Below are positions 44,194 to 53,094 of a DNA stretch of 64,000 nucleotides, in pieces. The DNA comes from Methylacidimicrobium sp. AP8 (GTDB lineage Bacteria; Verrucomicrobiota; Verrucomicrobiia; Methylacidiphilales; Methylacidiphilaceae). The notes beneath the pieces are model-generated. The model was not told where the DNA came from. It did no database searches and worked only from the letters and a program-made list of their open reading frames with translations. Within the stretch, counting starts at the first letter, position 1. Each line of letters begins with the position of its first letter. Both the position numbers and the translations under genes were made by a program. The stretch lies in NCBI RefSeq assembly GCF_903064525.1, contig NZ_LR797830.1:1674001-1738000 (forward strand), in the 5' to 3' direction.

Positions 44194-44299
44194 GCCGCGC
44201 CGCCGCCTCCCCTCCCTGCCGCCGGCGCATGCCCCCGCCCCTCCTTGCCCTTTTCCAGGGGGCGCCGGTATTCCGGCAGCGGCAGGAAACGAGGCCATC

Positions 44300-44736
44300 A
44301 TGCCCACGACGACTCCCGGCCCGCACACGGCAAAGGATTGGCTCGCGACTCCCGAGGGAGAACATCGGGAGCTCATTCCCGGGAATCTCCTCATGGCGGA
44401 GGAAACGGCCGGCTGGGACGACGACGCGAACGTCCGGGAAGGGCGATCCCCGCGCTCGCGGCCGGGATCCTCTCGCCTTCCGCCGCCCGCATCGGCTTGG
44501 TCGGCAAGGCGGACATCCGCCGCCGGGCGGGAGTCAAGGAATACCGGATCTTCGGCCGGCGCCAGGAAACGGTCCGCATCTCCCGCTTCCCGCAAGACGC
44601 GGAAAAGCCGGTTGCCGTCCATTCCTTCGCGGAGACCTTGCGGACCCCGCTCCCGCCGGAACTCTCCCTGGAGATGCCGAAGGTCCGGCAGGCCCTGCGC
44701 TTCGGCGGAGAACGAAGAAAAAAGGAATCCCGATAG
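44300..44736 (+). pseudogene. Relic of a Uma2-family (DUF820) nuclease-like gene
   Basis: From ATG 44300 the frame reads AKDWLATPEGEHRELIPGNL, like the Uma2 N-terminus. After about 44450 another frame reads SPSAARIGLVGKADIRRRAG then VKEYRIFGRRQETVRISRFP, like the Uma2 C-terminal half. The central part with most catalytic residues is missing. Uma2 proteins are putative PD-(D/E)XK nucleases of unknown role. The relic lies inside the imu cassette. Confidence 0.55.
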
Positions 44737-44814
44737 GTTTCTCCGCCGGCTCCGGCGGCGCAACGGCGGGCGATCCGGCGACAGCGGCATTCTTCCCGGG
44801 AGTTCAGCATTGCT

Positions 44815-44836
44815 ATATAATACATATGTATTATAT
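44815..44836 (+). promoter_or_regulatory. Perfect 22-bp palindrome over the -10 box of dnaE2 (putative SOS operator)
   Basis: The half-site ATATAATACAT (44815-44825) is followed directly by its complement (44826-44836). It contains TATAAT (44816-44821), lies 21 bases before the dnaE2 ATG and shares 15 of 16 core bases with the site before imuA. A dimeric repressor bound here would block RNA polymerase. It does not resemble the LexA boxes of E. coli (CTGT-N8-ACAG) or Bacillus (GAAC-N4-GTTC). Confidence 0.65.
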
Positions 44837-44857
44837 CCATTGGGAAAGTTTGTTCCC

Positions 44858-47800
44858 ATGCCCCGCCGGTTTCCCTATGTCGAGCTCCACGCCCGGAGCG
44901 CCTTCAGCTTCCTCCGAGGGGCTTCCCGGCCGGAAGATCTGGCTCGGGAGGCGGCCCGGCTGGGCCTGCCCGGGCTTGCGCTTTGCGATCGGGACGGGGT
45001 GTACGGGATCCCCCGCTTCCATGCCGCCGCGCGGGAGGCCGGCATCCGCGCGCTGGTCGGGACGGAGATCACTCTCGAGGACGGGTCGATCCTGCCTGTG
45101 CTCGTTGAAACGCGCGAGGGCTACCAAAACCTCTGCCGGCTCCTCTCCGAGGCCAAGCTGCGCAGCCCCAAGGGGGAAGCCCGGGTCCGGTGGGCGGAGC
45201 TGGAAGAGGCCGCTCCGGGACTCCTGGCCTTGACCGGGGATGAGGAGGGCCCGCTTTTGCGGACGCTCGCCCGAGGGGAGGATCCGAGAGTGCCGGCGCG
45301 ACGGCTCCTCAGGCTCTTCGGACCGGATCGGCTCTTCGTCGAGCTGCAACGGAGCGGGCTGCGCGGCGACCGGTTCCGGACGCGGCGGCTCGCCGCGGTC
45401 GCCCGGGAGCTCGGCCTGCCCGTCGTGGCGACCGGAGGGGTCCTCTACGCGAAGGCCGAGGAGCGTCTCCTGCTCGATGTCTTCCACTGCCTGCGGGCGC
45501 ATACCACCCTCGAGGCGGCAGGGTCGCTGCTCTCCGCGAACGACCAGAGGCATCTCCGGTCTCCCCAAGAGATGGCAGCCCTCTTCGCCGATCTTCCGGA
45601 AGCAATCGAGGAGAGCGCGCGGATCGCCTCCCGGATCGATTTCTCCTTGGAGGACCTGGGCTACCGCTTTCCTCGCTATCCCACTCCGGCGGGGGAAAGC
45701 GAGGAGGAGTTCCTGGAAGGAGTGGTCTGGGCCGAAGCGCCGAAGCGCTACGGCTCTCTCTCCCCGGCGGTCCGCCGGCAGCTCCAGCACGAGCTCGAGG
45801 TGATCCGGAGGCTTGGCTTCGCCGGCTATTTCCTGATCGTCTGGGACCTGGTCCGCTGGTGCACGCGGGAGGGGATGCTGGTGCAGGGCCGGGGGAGTGC
45901 CGCCAACAGCGCGGTCTGCTACAGCCTGGGGATCACCACGGTCGACCCGGTCGGAAGCCGCTTGCTCTTCGAACGCTTCCTGAGCGAAGGAAGAAAGGGC
46001 TGGCCCGACATCGATCTGGACCTGCCGAGCGGAGAGGCCCGGGAGCGGGTCATCCAAGAGGTCTACCGCCGGTACGGGCGCCGGGGAGCGGCGATGACGG
46101 CCAGCGTGATCTGCTTCCAGGGACGGAGCGCCGCCCGCGACCTCGGCAAGGTCCTCTCCCTGCCCACGGAGCTCCTGGATCGCTTCTCCGCCCTCTTCCC
46201 GGGAGGAGACTATCCGCACACGCTTTCCTGGGAAGAACACGGCCGGCAGAGCGGGCTCTCCCCGGCCGATCCACGGCAGGCAGCCTTTCTCCGCCTCTAC
46301 CCCAAGCTCCTCCACCTGCCGCGCCACTTGGGCCAGCATCCGGGAGGAATGGTGATCGCGCAGGGCGAGCTCGACCGGATCGTCCCTTTGGAAAATGCCG
46401 CCATGCCGGGCCGCTCGGTCCTCCAATGGGACAAGGATGATTGCGAGGAGCTCGGGATGGTGAAGATCGATCTGCTGGGGCTCGGGATGATCGCGGTGAT
46501 CGAGGAGGCGGCCGCGCGGTGCCGGTCGCGGGGGCTACCGGTCGATATCGCCCGCCTGCCCAAGGACGATTCCGCGACCTTTGCGCTCCTGGAACGGGCG
46601 GAGACGGTCGGGGTCTTCCAAGTCGAGAGCCGCGCCCAGATGTCGATCCTCCCGCGGCTCCGCCCCCGATGCTTTTACGACCTAGTGGTGCAAGTGGCCA
46701 TCGTCCGTCCGGGACCGATCCACGGAGGGTTGATCGGAAGGTATCTGGCCCGCCGCTGCGGCCGGGAGCCGATCCGCTATCCCGACCCTCGGCTGGCGCC
46801 GATTCTCGAGCGGACCCTGGGGATAGTGCTCTTCCAGGAGCAGGCGCTCCAAATCGCGATGGTGCTCGGCGGCTTCTCGGCGGCCCAAGCCGAGGAGCTG
46901 CGGCGGGCGCTCGGATTTCGCCGGGATCCCCGGCGGATGGAGCAGGCGCTCGGCAACCTCGCCCAGGCGATGCGGGCGCGGGGCATCGCCCCCTCCACCA
47001 TCGAATGGGTGGCTCGCTCCCTCTCCTCCTTCGCTCTCTACGGCTTTCCCGAAAGCCACGCGATCGCCTGGGCGGGCCTCGCCTACGCCAGCGCCTATCT
47101 CAAGGCCCACCACGGACCCGAATTTTACGCAGCCCTCCTCAACCACCAGCCGATGGGCTTCTATTCCCCGGACACCCTGATCCAAGAGGGGAAGCGGCGG
47201 GGGATCCGCTTCCGGCCGATCTCGGTGCTGGCTTCGGAAGACTCCTGCACGATCGAGGAAGACGGCTCGGTCCGGTTGGGCCTCCGGCTGGCACGAGGGC
47301 TCAGCGGCGCGGCGCGCGAGCGAATCCTCTCCGCGAGGGCGGAGGCACCCTTCCGGTCGCTGGAGGAGTTCCGGCGCCGCGTTCGGCTCAGCCGGAAAGA
47401 GCTGCGCCTCCTGGCTTCCTTAGGCGCCTTCCAAGGGCTCGCCGCCCACCGGCGGGAGGCGCTTTGGCAGCTCGAGCGGCCTCTCTTTTCCGAGGAGCTC
47501 TTCCCCGGACCGACCGAAGGCCCTTCCCCGCTATCGCCCATGACGCCTCCCGAGCGGCTGCAGGCGGACTACGCCGGGACGGGGATCACCTTAGGGCCTC
47601 ATCCCATGACCTATTTGCGCCCAAGGACACCGGCCGCCCGAAAAGCCGCCGACCTTCGCGGGCTTCCCCACGGGATGCGCGTGCAGGTGGCCGGAGCGGT
47701 GATCTGCCGGCAAAGGCCGGGCACGGCCAAGGGCTTCCTCTTCCTTTCCCTGGAGGACGAGACGGGGATCGCCAACGTGATTATCCCTCCCGATCTCTTC

Positions 47801-47953
47801 GAAGCCCGCCGCCTTCTCCTTTCCGTAGAACCGTTCCTCCTGGCCGAAGGGATCCTCGAGAAGGTCCGTGGCCACGTCCAGATCCGGGGAGAGAAGATCG
47901 CCTGCTTGCCTTCCCCAGGCCTGCCCCGGCCGGGCTCGCATGACTTCCGGTAG
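44858..47953 (+). CDS. dnaE2: Error-prone DNA polymerase DnaE2
   Basis: 1031 residues from the ATG at 44858; the frame is open far upstream but similarity starts at YVELHARSAFSFLRGASRPE (PHP domain). The polymerase core has GRGSAANSAVCYSLGIT and WPDIDLDLPSGEARERVIQE with the catalytic Asp pair, plus LLGLGMIAVIEEAA and FPESHAIAWAGLAYASAYLK. A helix-hairpin-helix region (LRLLASLGAFQGLA) and an OB fold (VAGAVICRQRPGTAKGFLFL) end the protein. It synthesises across lesions together with ImuB. The operator palindrome is just upstream. The length fits DnaE2 rather than replicative DnaE1. Confidence 0.95.
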   Translation: MPRRFPYVELHARSAFSFLRGASRPEDLAREAARLGLPGLALCDRDGVYGIPRFHAAAREAGIRALVGTEITLEDGSILPVLVETREGYQNLCRLLSEAKLRSPKGEARVRWAELEEAAPGLLALTGDEEGPLLRTLARGEDPRVPARRLLRLFGPDRLFVELQRSGLRGDRFRTRRLAAVARELGLPVVATGGVLYAKAEERLLLDVFHCLRAHTTLEAAGSLLSANDQRHLRSPQEMAALFADLPEAIEESARIASRIDFSLEDLGYRFPRYPTPAGESEEEFLEGVVWAEAPKRYGSLSPAVRRQLQHELEVIRRLGFAGYFLIVWDLVRWCTREGMLVQGRGSAANSAVCYSLGITTVDPVGSRLLFERFLSEGRKGWPDIDLDLPSGEARERVIQEVYRRYGRRGAAMTASVICFQGRSAARDLGKVLSLPTELLDRFSALFPGGDYPHTLSWEEHGRQSGLSPADPRQAAFLRLYPKLLHLPRHLGQHPGGMVIAQGELDRIVPLENAAMPGRSVLQWDKDDCEELGMVKIDLLGLGMIAVIEEAAARCRSRGLPVDIARLPKDDSATFALLERAETVGVFQVESRAQMSILPRLRPRCFYDLVVQVAIVRPGPIHGGLIGRYLARRCGREPIRYPDPRLAPILERTLGIVLFQEQALQIAMVLGGFSAAQAEELRRALGFRRDPRRMEQALGNLAQAMRARGIAPSTIEWVARSLSSFALYGFPESHAIAWAGLAYASAYLKAHHGPEFYAALLNHQPMGFYSPDTLIQEGKRRGIRFRPISVLASEDSCTIEEDGSVRLGLRLARGLSGAARERILSARAEAPFRSLEEFRRRVRLSRKELRLLASLGAFQGLAAHRREALWQLERPLFSEELFPGPTEGPSPLSPMTPPERLQADYAGTGITLGPHPMTYLRPRTPAARKAADLRGLPHGMRVQVAGAVICRQRPGTAKGFLFLSLEDETGIANVIIPPDLFEARRLLLSVEPFLLAEGILEKVRGHVQIRGEKIACLPSPGLPRPGSHDFR

Positions 47954-48081
47954 ACGGTGAGGCCGGCAGGGGCGTTCTCTTCGGCCGGAAGCGCCCACGC
48001 AGAAAGGCGGCCACCTCAAGATTTCCATCGGCGGGCGGCCCGGATCATGCTTAACTAACATATTTCGCTAAAGAACCGCCG

Positions 48082-50268
48082 ATGAATAACGGCTTCGAGA
48101 ATCCCGCCTACTTCATCAACCGGGAGCTCTCCTGGCTCGAGTTCAACTCCCGGGTCCTGGAAGAAGCGGCGGATCCGACACAGCCGTTGCTCGAGCGGCT
48201 GCGCTTCCTCTGCATCTTCAGCTCGAATCTCGACGAGTTCTTCGAGATCCGGGTCGCCGGAATCAAGCAACAGGTCGAAAACCAGAGTGACCAGACCGGG
48301 CCCGACGGCCTGAGCCCCGAAGAGGTCTTCGATGCCATCCAAAGGCGTGCGCACCAGCTGGTTGCGCGCCAGTACGAGATCTGGCGCGGCGAGGTCGAGC
48401 CGCTGCTGCGGAAGAACGGCATCGAGCTCTGTCAAAGAGACGACCTTACCGCGGAGGAGAGAAGCTGGGCGGAGCGCTACTTCACCGACGAGGTCCTGCC
48501 CGTGCTGACCCCGCTGGCGGTCGATCCCAGCCATCCGTTTCCCCAGGTAACCAACAAAAGCTTCAACCTGATCGTCACGCTCCGCCGGCCGGTGTCGGCC
48601 CACTTGGCGGATTTCGAGATCGTCCAGGTACCGCACAGCCTGCCGCGGCTGCTCACGCTGCCGGGCAGCGGCCAGGGCCGATATCGCTTCATCCAGATCA
48701 AGGAAGTCATCGCCCTCTTCCTCGGCAGCCTTTTCCCCGGGGACGAGATCAGCGACATCAATGCCTTCCGGGTGACGCGGAATAGCGACCTCTACATCGA
48801 TGACGAGGAGGCGGAGAACCTGCTGGAAACGGTCGAGGAAGAGCTGCGCAAGCGGAACCGAGGGAACGCGGTCCGATTGGAGATCGAAGAGAGCTGCGCT
48901 CCGCAAATGGAGGAGTTCCTCCTCAAGGCGCTGCGGTTGACGAAGGAGGACAGCTACCGGCACTTCGAGCCCCTTAGCTTTCTCCATCTCCTGCCGATCT
49001 GCGCCCATGAAGCCTTCCCGCACCTGCGGGACCGGCCGTGGACGCCCGTGATTCCCAAGGACCTGGCCTCGCATTCCGATCTTTTCGAGCTGTTGCGCCG
49101 CCGGGATGTCCTGCTCCACCACCCGTTCGAGAGCTTCGGGATCGTCGTCGACCTGGTGCGAAGGGCAGCCGTCGACCCCGCCGTCCTCGCCATCCGGATC
49201 ACGCTCTACCGCACGGGGGGGGATTCTCCGATCGTCCGCGCACTGATGCACGCCGCGGAAAACGGCAAGCAGGTCATCGCCTTGGTCGAGATCAAGGCAC
49301 GATTCGACGAGGCGAACAACATCATCTGGGCGAGGCAGCTTGAGGAGGCCGGCGTTCACGTGGTCTACGGCCTCCTGGGCCTCAAGACCCATTGCAAGAT
49401 GCTTGAGATCATCCGCCGGGATTCGGACCGGATCCGCCTCTACGTCCAGCTGGGCACGGGCAACTATCACGTCGGCACGGCCCGCCTCTACACCGACCTG
49501 AGCCTGTTGACGACCCGGGACGACCTCACCAAGGAGGTAGGCACCCTCTTCAACATCCTCACCGGCCTCTCCCGCTTCCACGGGATCCGCAAGCTCCTGG
49601 TCGCCCCGTTCCGCATGGCCGAAGAGTTTCAGGAACGGATCGCTGCCGAGACGGAGTTTGCCCGGCAAGGGAAGCCGGCGCGGATCATCGCGAAAATGAA
49701 CGCCTTGGTCGATCCCGAGATCATCAAGGCTCTCTACCGCGCCTCCGCGGCCGGCGTCCGGATCGATCTGATCGTCCGCGGCATCTGCTGCCTCCGTCCC
49801 GGGCTCCCCGGGGTGAGCGAGCATATCCGTGTCGTCAGCATCGTCGGCCGCTTCCTGGAGCACTCCCGCATTTTCTACTTCGAGAACGGCGGCGACCCGA
49901 AGATCTATCTGAGCAGCGCCGACTGGATGCCGCGCAACCTCTACCGCAGAATCGAAGTCGCTTTCCCGGTCGAGGATCCGGAGATCAAGAAACGGCTGAA
50001 AGACGAGATCCTGGAGACCTACCTGGCCGACTGCGTCAAAGCCCGGGTCCTCCAGCCCGACGGGACCTACTTGCGACTCAAGCCTGCCCCCGACCGGAAG
50101 CCGGTGCAAGCCCAGTATCAGTTCCGCCAGCTCGCCCGGGCACAGCTTGCCTTGGACCGCCTCCAGAGCCGCGAGAATATCGCCATCGTCCCCCAGCGGC
50201 GGCCCGACCCTCCTCCGCCGCCCAAGGAGGCTTCCTCTCCGCTCCCGGAGGAGCCCGATCTTTTCTAG
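48082..50268 (+). CDS. ppk1: Polyphosphate kinase 1
   Basis: 728 residues, normal for Ppk1. The N-terminus FINRELSWLEFNSRVLEEA, the middle RITLYRTGGDSPIVRALMHA, and the catalytic histidine in GLKTHCKMLEI followed by RLYVQLGTGNYHVGTARLYT are typical. It reversibly polymerises ATP gamma-phosphate into polyphosphate. It is a single gene between dnaE2 and the nor cluster. Confidence 0.95.
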   Translation: MNNGFENPAYFINRELSWLEFNSRVLEEAADPTQPLLERLRFLCIFSSNLDEFFEIRVAGIKQQVENQSDQTGPDGLSPEEVFDAIQRRAHQLVARQYEIWRGEVEPLLRKNGIELCQRDDLTAEERSWAERYFTDEVLPVLTPLAVDPSHPFPQVTNKSFNLIVTLRRPVSAHLADFEIVQVPHSLPRLLTLPGSGQGRYRFIQIKEVIALFLGSLFPGDEISDINAFRVTRNSDLYIDDEEAENLLETVEEELRKRNRGNAVRLEIEESCAPQMEEFLLKALRLTKEDSYRHFEPLSFLHLLPICAHEAFPHLRDRPWTPVIPKDLASHSDLFELLRRRDVLLHHPFESFGIVVDLVRRAAVDPAVLAIRITLYRTGGDSPIVRALMHAAENGKQVIALVEIKARFDEANNIIWARQLEEAGVHVVYGLLGLKTHCKMLEIIRRDSDRIRLYVQLGTGNYHVGTARLYTDLSLLTTRDDLTKEVGTLFNILTGLSRFHGIRKLLVAPFRMAEEFQERIAAETEFARQGKPARIIAKMNALVDPEIIKALYRASAAGVRIDLIVRGICCLRPGLPGVSEHIRVVSIVGRFLEHSRIFYFENGGDPKIYLSSADWMPRNLYRRIEVAFPVEDPEIKKRLKDEILETYLADCVKARVLQPDGTYLRLKPAPDRKPVQAQYQFRQLARAQLALDRLQSRENIAIVPQRRPDPPPPPKEASSPLPEEPDLF

Positions 50269-50319
50269 CTCCTTCCGGCGGCCTCGGCGGAGCGGAAATG
50301 TCTTGCTCGGGCTCGGGGA

Positions 50320-50336
50320 GCCGATCTAGGATCGGC
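50320..50336. promoter_or_regulatory. 7-bp inverted repeat upstream of norC
   Basis: GCCGATC-TAG-GATCGGC lies 52 bases after the ppk1 stop and 64 bases before norC. It has no T tract, so it is not a typical terminator. It could be an operator of the nor genes, but no known NO-responsive site (NsrR, NnrR/FNR or NorR type) is recognised. Confidence 0.3.
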
Positions 50337-50400
50337 GTACGCCGGCAGGAAGGCACGCCGATCGCCCGAGGCGCTTCTTGGAAGCAGCCCGGAGGCCCGC

Positions 50401-50976
50401 ATGATCGAGGACCCTAAGTTTTGGCGCGCCGGAGCGATCAGCGCCTCGGCGGTGATGCTCGCGGTGCTGGCTATCCTTTCGATCGACACGCTGCGGGCAA
50501 TCCGCGCCGGAGGGCGGAATGTGCCCGAATACACGGTAATCAACCGGCGGATCGACTACCGCTTCGATGCGGCGACCAATCAGTCCCATCCTGTCCTGGG
50601 CGCAGAGGAGCTTCTCTTCGGCCGCCGATACACCCCGCGGGAAGCGGAGGAGCTCGTGCGGCGGGGAAAATTGGTCATCCAGACGCGGGCCTGCCTCGAC
50701 TGCCACACGATCTTCGGCATCGGAGCCTACTACGCGCCGGATCTCACGAAAAGCTGGCTCGATCCCATCTGGGCATCCTGGCAGGCGATGACGGGAGCCT
50801 CGAGCCGGGAGGAGGCCATGGCCCGCTTCCTCCGCGATCCCGATCGGTTTCCGATCGGCCCTCGCCTCATGCCCAATCTCCGAATCGATCAGGCGGACGC
50901 GGAAGCGCTGGTCGCCTACCTCAAATGGGTCTCCTCGATCGAAACCAACGGTTTTCCCGCGCGATTCGGAGAATAG
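50401..50976 (+). CDS. norC: Nitric oxide reductase, cytochrome c subunit
   Basis: 191 residues. One N-terminal membrane helix (AGAISASAVMLAVLAILSI) anchors a cytochrome c domain with heme motif CLDCH in TRACLDCHTIFGIGAYYAPD and the axial Met in GPRLMPNLRID. NorC passes electrons to NorB, which reduces two NO to N2O. norB starts eight bases downstream. Confidence 0.93.
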   Translation: MIEDPKFWRAGAISASAVMLAVLAILSIDTLRAIRAGGRNVPEYTVINRRIDYRFDAATNQSHPVLGAEELLFGRRYTPREAEELVRRGKLVIQTRACLDCHTIFGIGAYYAPDLTKSWLDPIWASWQAMTGASSREEAMARFLRDPDRFPIGPRLMPNLRIDQADAEALVAYLKWVSSIETNGFPARFGE

Positions 50977-50983
50977 GAAACCA

Positions 50984-52396
50984 ATGACACTCTACCGCTC
51001 CCAGCGATTGGCCCTACGCTATTTCCGGGCGGCCATCCTGCTCTTCGGCGTCATGATCGCGGCGGGCCTGCTCACGGCCGTCTACTACCAGCGCTTCGGG
51101 TTCCTGCTGAACACCTTCCACTTCAGCACGGCCAAGATCCTCCATATCGACAGCCTCGTTCTTTGGCTGCTCATGGGGTTCCTAGGTGCGGTCTACTGGT
51201 TCTTGCCGCTGGAATTGGAGCGGGAGGTCGAAGGGATCGGGCTCGCCGAAAAGGCCTTCTGGGTCTTTGTCGGGACGGTGGCCGCCGTCGCGGCCACCTT
51301 GATCGTCTTCCAGCACGGAGGGACGGATATCTCCAGCCTCTGGCTGATCAATCAAGGGAGAAAGTTCGTCGAGGCCCCCCGCTGGGCTTGCCTGCTGATC
51401 GCCGGGGTCATCGTCCTCTTCGGCGTTAATGTGGCGGCTACGGCGATTCGGGCGCGGCGGATGACCGGCATTCTCGCGGTGCTCATCGCCGACTTGGTCC
51501 CGCTGACGGTTCTCTTTCTCAACGCATTTTCGTTCGAGCCGAACATGTCGAAGGATCTCTTCTGGTGGTGGTGGCTGATCCACCTATGGGTGGAAGCGAC
51601 ATGGGAGGTCTTCATCGGGTGCGTGCTCGCTTGGTCGCTCCTCCATCTGCTCGGCGCTTCGCGGGCGATCGTCGAATCCTGGCTCTACGTCGAGGTCGCC
51701 CTCGTGCTCGGCACCGGCATCCTCGGCCTGGGCCATCACTATTTCTGGATCGGAACGCCCTCCTATTGGCTGGGGATCGGAGGGTTCTTCTCGGCCCTGG
51801 AGCCGCTTCCCCTCCTGGGGATGGTGATCCACGCCGTCTACGATGCGGGCGCCCATCAGCACCAGCTGACCAACCGGCCCGCCTTTGCGTGGCTCCTCGC
51901 CGAGGCCTTCGGCAACTTCCTGGGCGCCGGGGTCTGGGGCTTCATGATGACACTGCCCCAGATCAACCTCTTTGCGCACGGCACCCAATGGACCGCTTCG
52001 CACGCGCACTTCTCCTTTTGGGGCGCCTACGGATGCGCCGTCCTTTCGGTCATCTACCTGGTCCTCCAGAAAGCCCGTGCCGGAAACGGGCCTTTCGAGA
52101 GCCGCGCCTGGAAATGGGCGTTTGCCCTGCTCAATCTCGGGCTTGTCGGAATGGCCGGCTCCCTCCTGATCGCCGGAATGGCCCAGGCTTTCTACGAACG
52201 GGCGATCGGGGGATCGACCTTCCAGGCTTTTCTGCTGGGGCAAGCCAATCGGTGGGTCGCCGAGGGGCTCCAGGCGCGGACCTTGTTCGGGCTGGTGTTC
52301 GCCGCCGGGTATTTCGTCCTCCTTTTCGATTTGTGGACCATCGGCAAGGGCAGCCGGGCGCCGCGGATCCCCGCTTCGACGGAGGCGGCCCGATGA
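50984..52396 (+). CDS. norB: Nitric oxide reductase, catalytic subunit (cNOR)
   Basis: 470 residues with about 12 transmembrane helices. The heme/FeB residues are visible: LIHLWVEATWEVF (His and the Glu of cNOR), GLGHHYFWIGTP (His-His) and ASHAHFSFWGAYG (two heme-ligand His). The absence of an N-terminal extension and the presence of norC mark it as cytochrome c-dependent rather than quinol-dependent qNOR. It reduces NO to N2O at the membrane. The ATG of the next small gene overlaps its stop. Confidence 0.95.
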   Translation: MTLYRSQRLALRYFRAAILLFGVMIAAGLLTAVYYQRFGFLLNTFHFSTAKILHIDSLVLWLLMGFLGAVYWFLPLELEREVEGIGLAEKAFWVFVGTVAAVAATLIVFQHGGTDISSLWLINQGRKFVEAPRWACLLIAGVIVLFGVNVAATAIRARRMTGILAVLIADLVPLTVLFLNAFSFEPNMSKDLFWWWWLIHLWVEATWEVFIGCVLAWSLLHLLGASRAIVESWLYVEVALVLGTGILGLGHHYFWIGTPSYWLGIGGFFSALEPLPLLGMVIHAVYDAGAHQHQLTNRPAFAWLLAEAFGNFLGAGVWGFMMTLPQINLFAHGTQWTASHAHFSFWGAYGCAVLSVIYLVLQKARAGNGPFESRAWKWAFALLNLGLVGMAGSLLIAGMAQAFYERAIGGSTFQAFLLGQANRWVAEGLQARTLFGLVFAAGYFVLLFDLWTIGKGSRAPRIPASTEAAR

Positions 52397-52695
52397 AGCC
52401 CGAAGAACTGCTCTTTTCTTCGCTCCTGCTGGCGCTCTTCGCCTTGGCGGGCGGAGCCTACGGAAGCTTCTTCGCCGTCGGAAAGCTCAACCGGTCCCGC
52501 CGGCTCCTCCTGGTGGGCAGATGCTTCTTCGGCCTGCAAGCTCTCGTCTGCCTGCTCCTCCTTCGAACCGGCTCGCTCCATCTCGGCTGGAAGATCTTTC
52601 TGCTCGCGGGCCTGATCGGCTATGCGGTGCTCCCTCCGCTCGCCTGGGCAGGCCTGGAGCGGCTTCATGGAAAGGAGGACGAAAAACGGCCGTGA
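52393..52695 (+). CDS. Small membrane protein of the nor cluster
   Basis: 100 residues with three hydrophobic helices (LLFSSLLLALFALAGGAYG, LLVGRCFFGLQALVCLLLL, KIFLLAGLIGYAVLPPLAWA). It overlaps the norB stop (ATGA) and the next gene's start (GTGA), so it is translated as part of the nor operon. I do not recognise a family. It may be an assembly or accessory factor of NorCB by position only. Confidence 0.65.
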   Translation: MKPEELLFSSLLLALFALAGGAYGSFFAVGKLNRSRRLLLVGRCFFGLQALVCLLLLRTGSLHLGWKIFLLAGLIGYAVLPPLAWAGLERLHGKEDEKRP

Positions 52696-53045
52696 TCGGC
52701 AACCTGGGCAACACCGTCTTGGGCATCTGGGTGACGGCGGTCGCCGTGCTCGATCCCTCCCTCTTCGCACGCCGCGCCTGGCTTCTGGCCCTCTCCGGGC
52801 TGATCGCCGTCGGCGCGGCCGCGCTGGCGGGACGGCAAGGCGCGATGCGGTGGAGCGTTCGGGCGAGCCAAGGGGCGGGCTTGGCGCTGCTGCTCCTCGG
52901 CGCGGGCCGGCCCTTCGTCCCCTCCGGGGTCTTTGCGTTTTGGATCGAGCTTTGGGCGGGGATCCTCCTCGCGGTGGCGGCGCTCTGGGCCGCGCTCTAC
53001 CGGCCGCCTCCGCCCCGGAAGGCGGAGCACCCGCAGCGGGCGTAG
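52692..53045 (+). CDS. Second small membrane protein of the nor cluster
   Basis: 117 residues from a GTG at 52692 that overlaps the preceding stop. Four hydrophobic helices (LGNTVLGIWVTAVAVLDP, AWLLALSGLIAVGAAALAG, GAGLALLLLGAGRPFVPSG, FWIELWAGILLAVAALWAAL). No family recognised. NnrS follows after about 50 bases. Confidence 0.6.
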   Translation: MIGNLGNTVLGIWVTAVAVLDPSLFARRAWLLALSGLIAVGAAALAGRQGAMRWSVRASQGAGLALLLLGAGRPFVPSGVFAFWIELWAGILLAVAALWAALYRPPPPRKAEHPQRA

Positions 53046-53094
53046 GCGACACGATGCAAATCGGTCCAGCTTTCCGAGCGATCGGAACCGGAAG

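Noticed and set aside
44831-46426. A 531-residue minus-strand frame and several long frames opposite dnaE2
   Set aside because: Antisense shadows of DnaE2, whose PHP, catalytic and OB motifs are in the plus frame.
48055-50109. A 684-residue open frame on the minus strand
   Set aside because: Exact antisense of polyphosphate kinase 1; no motif of its own.
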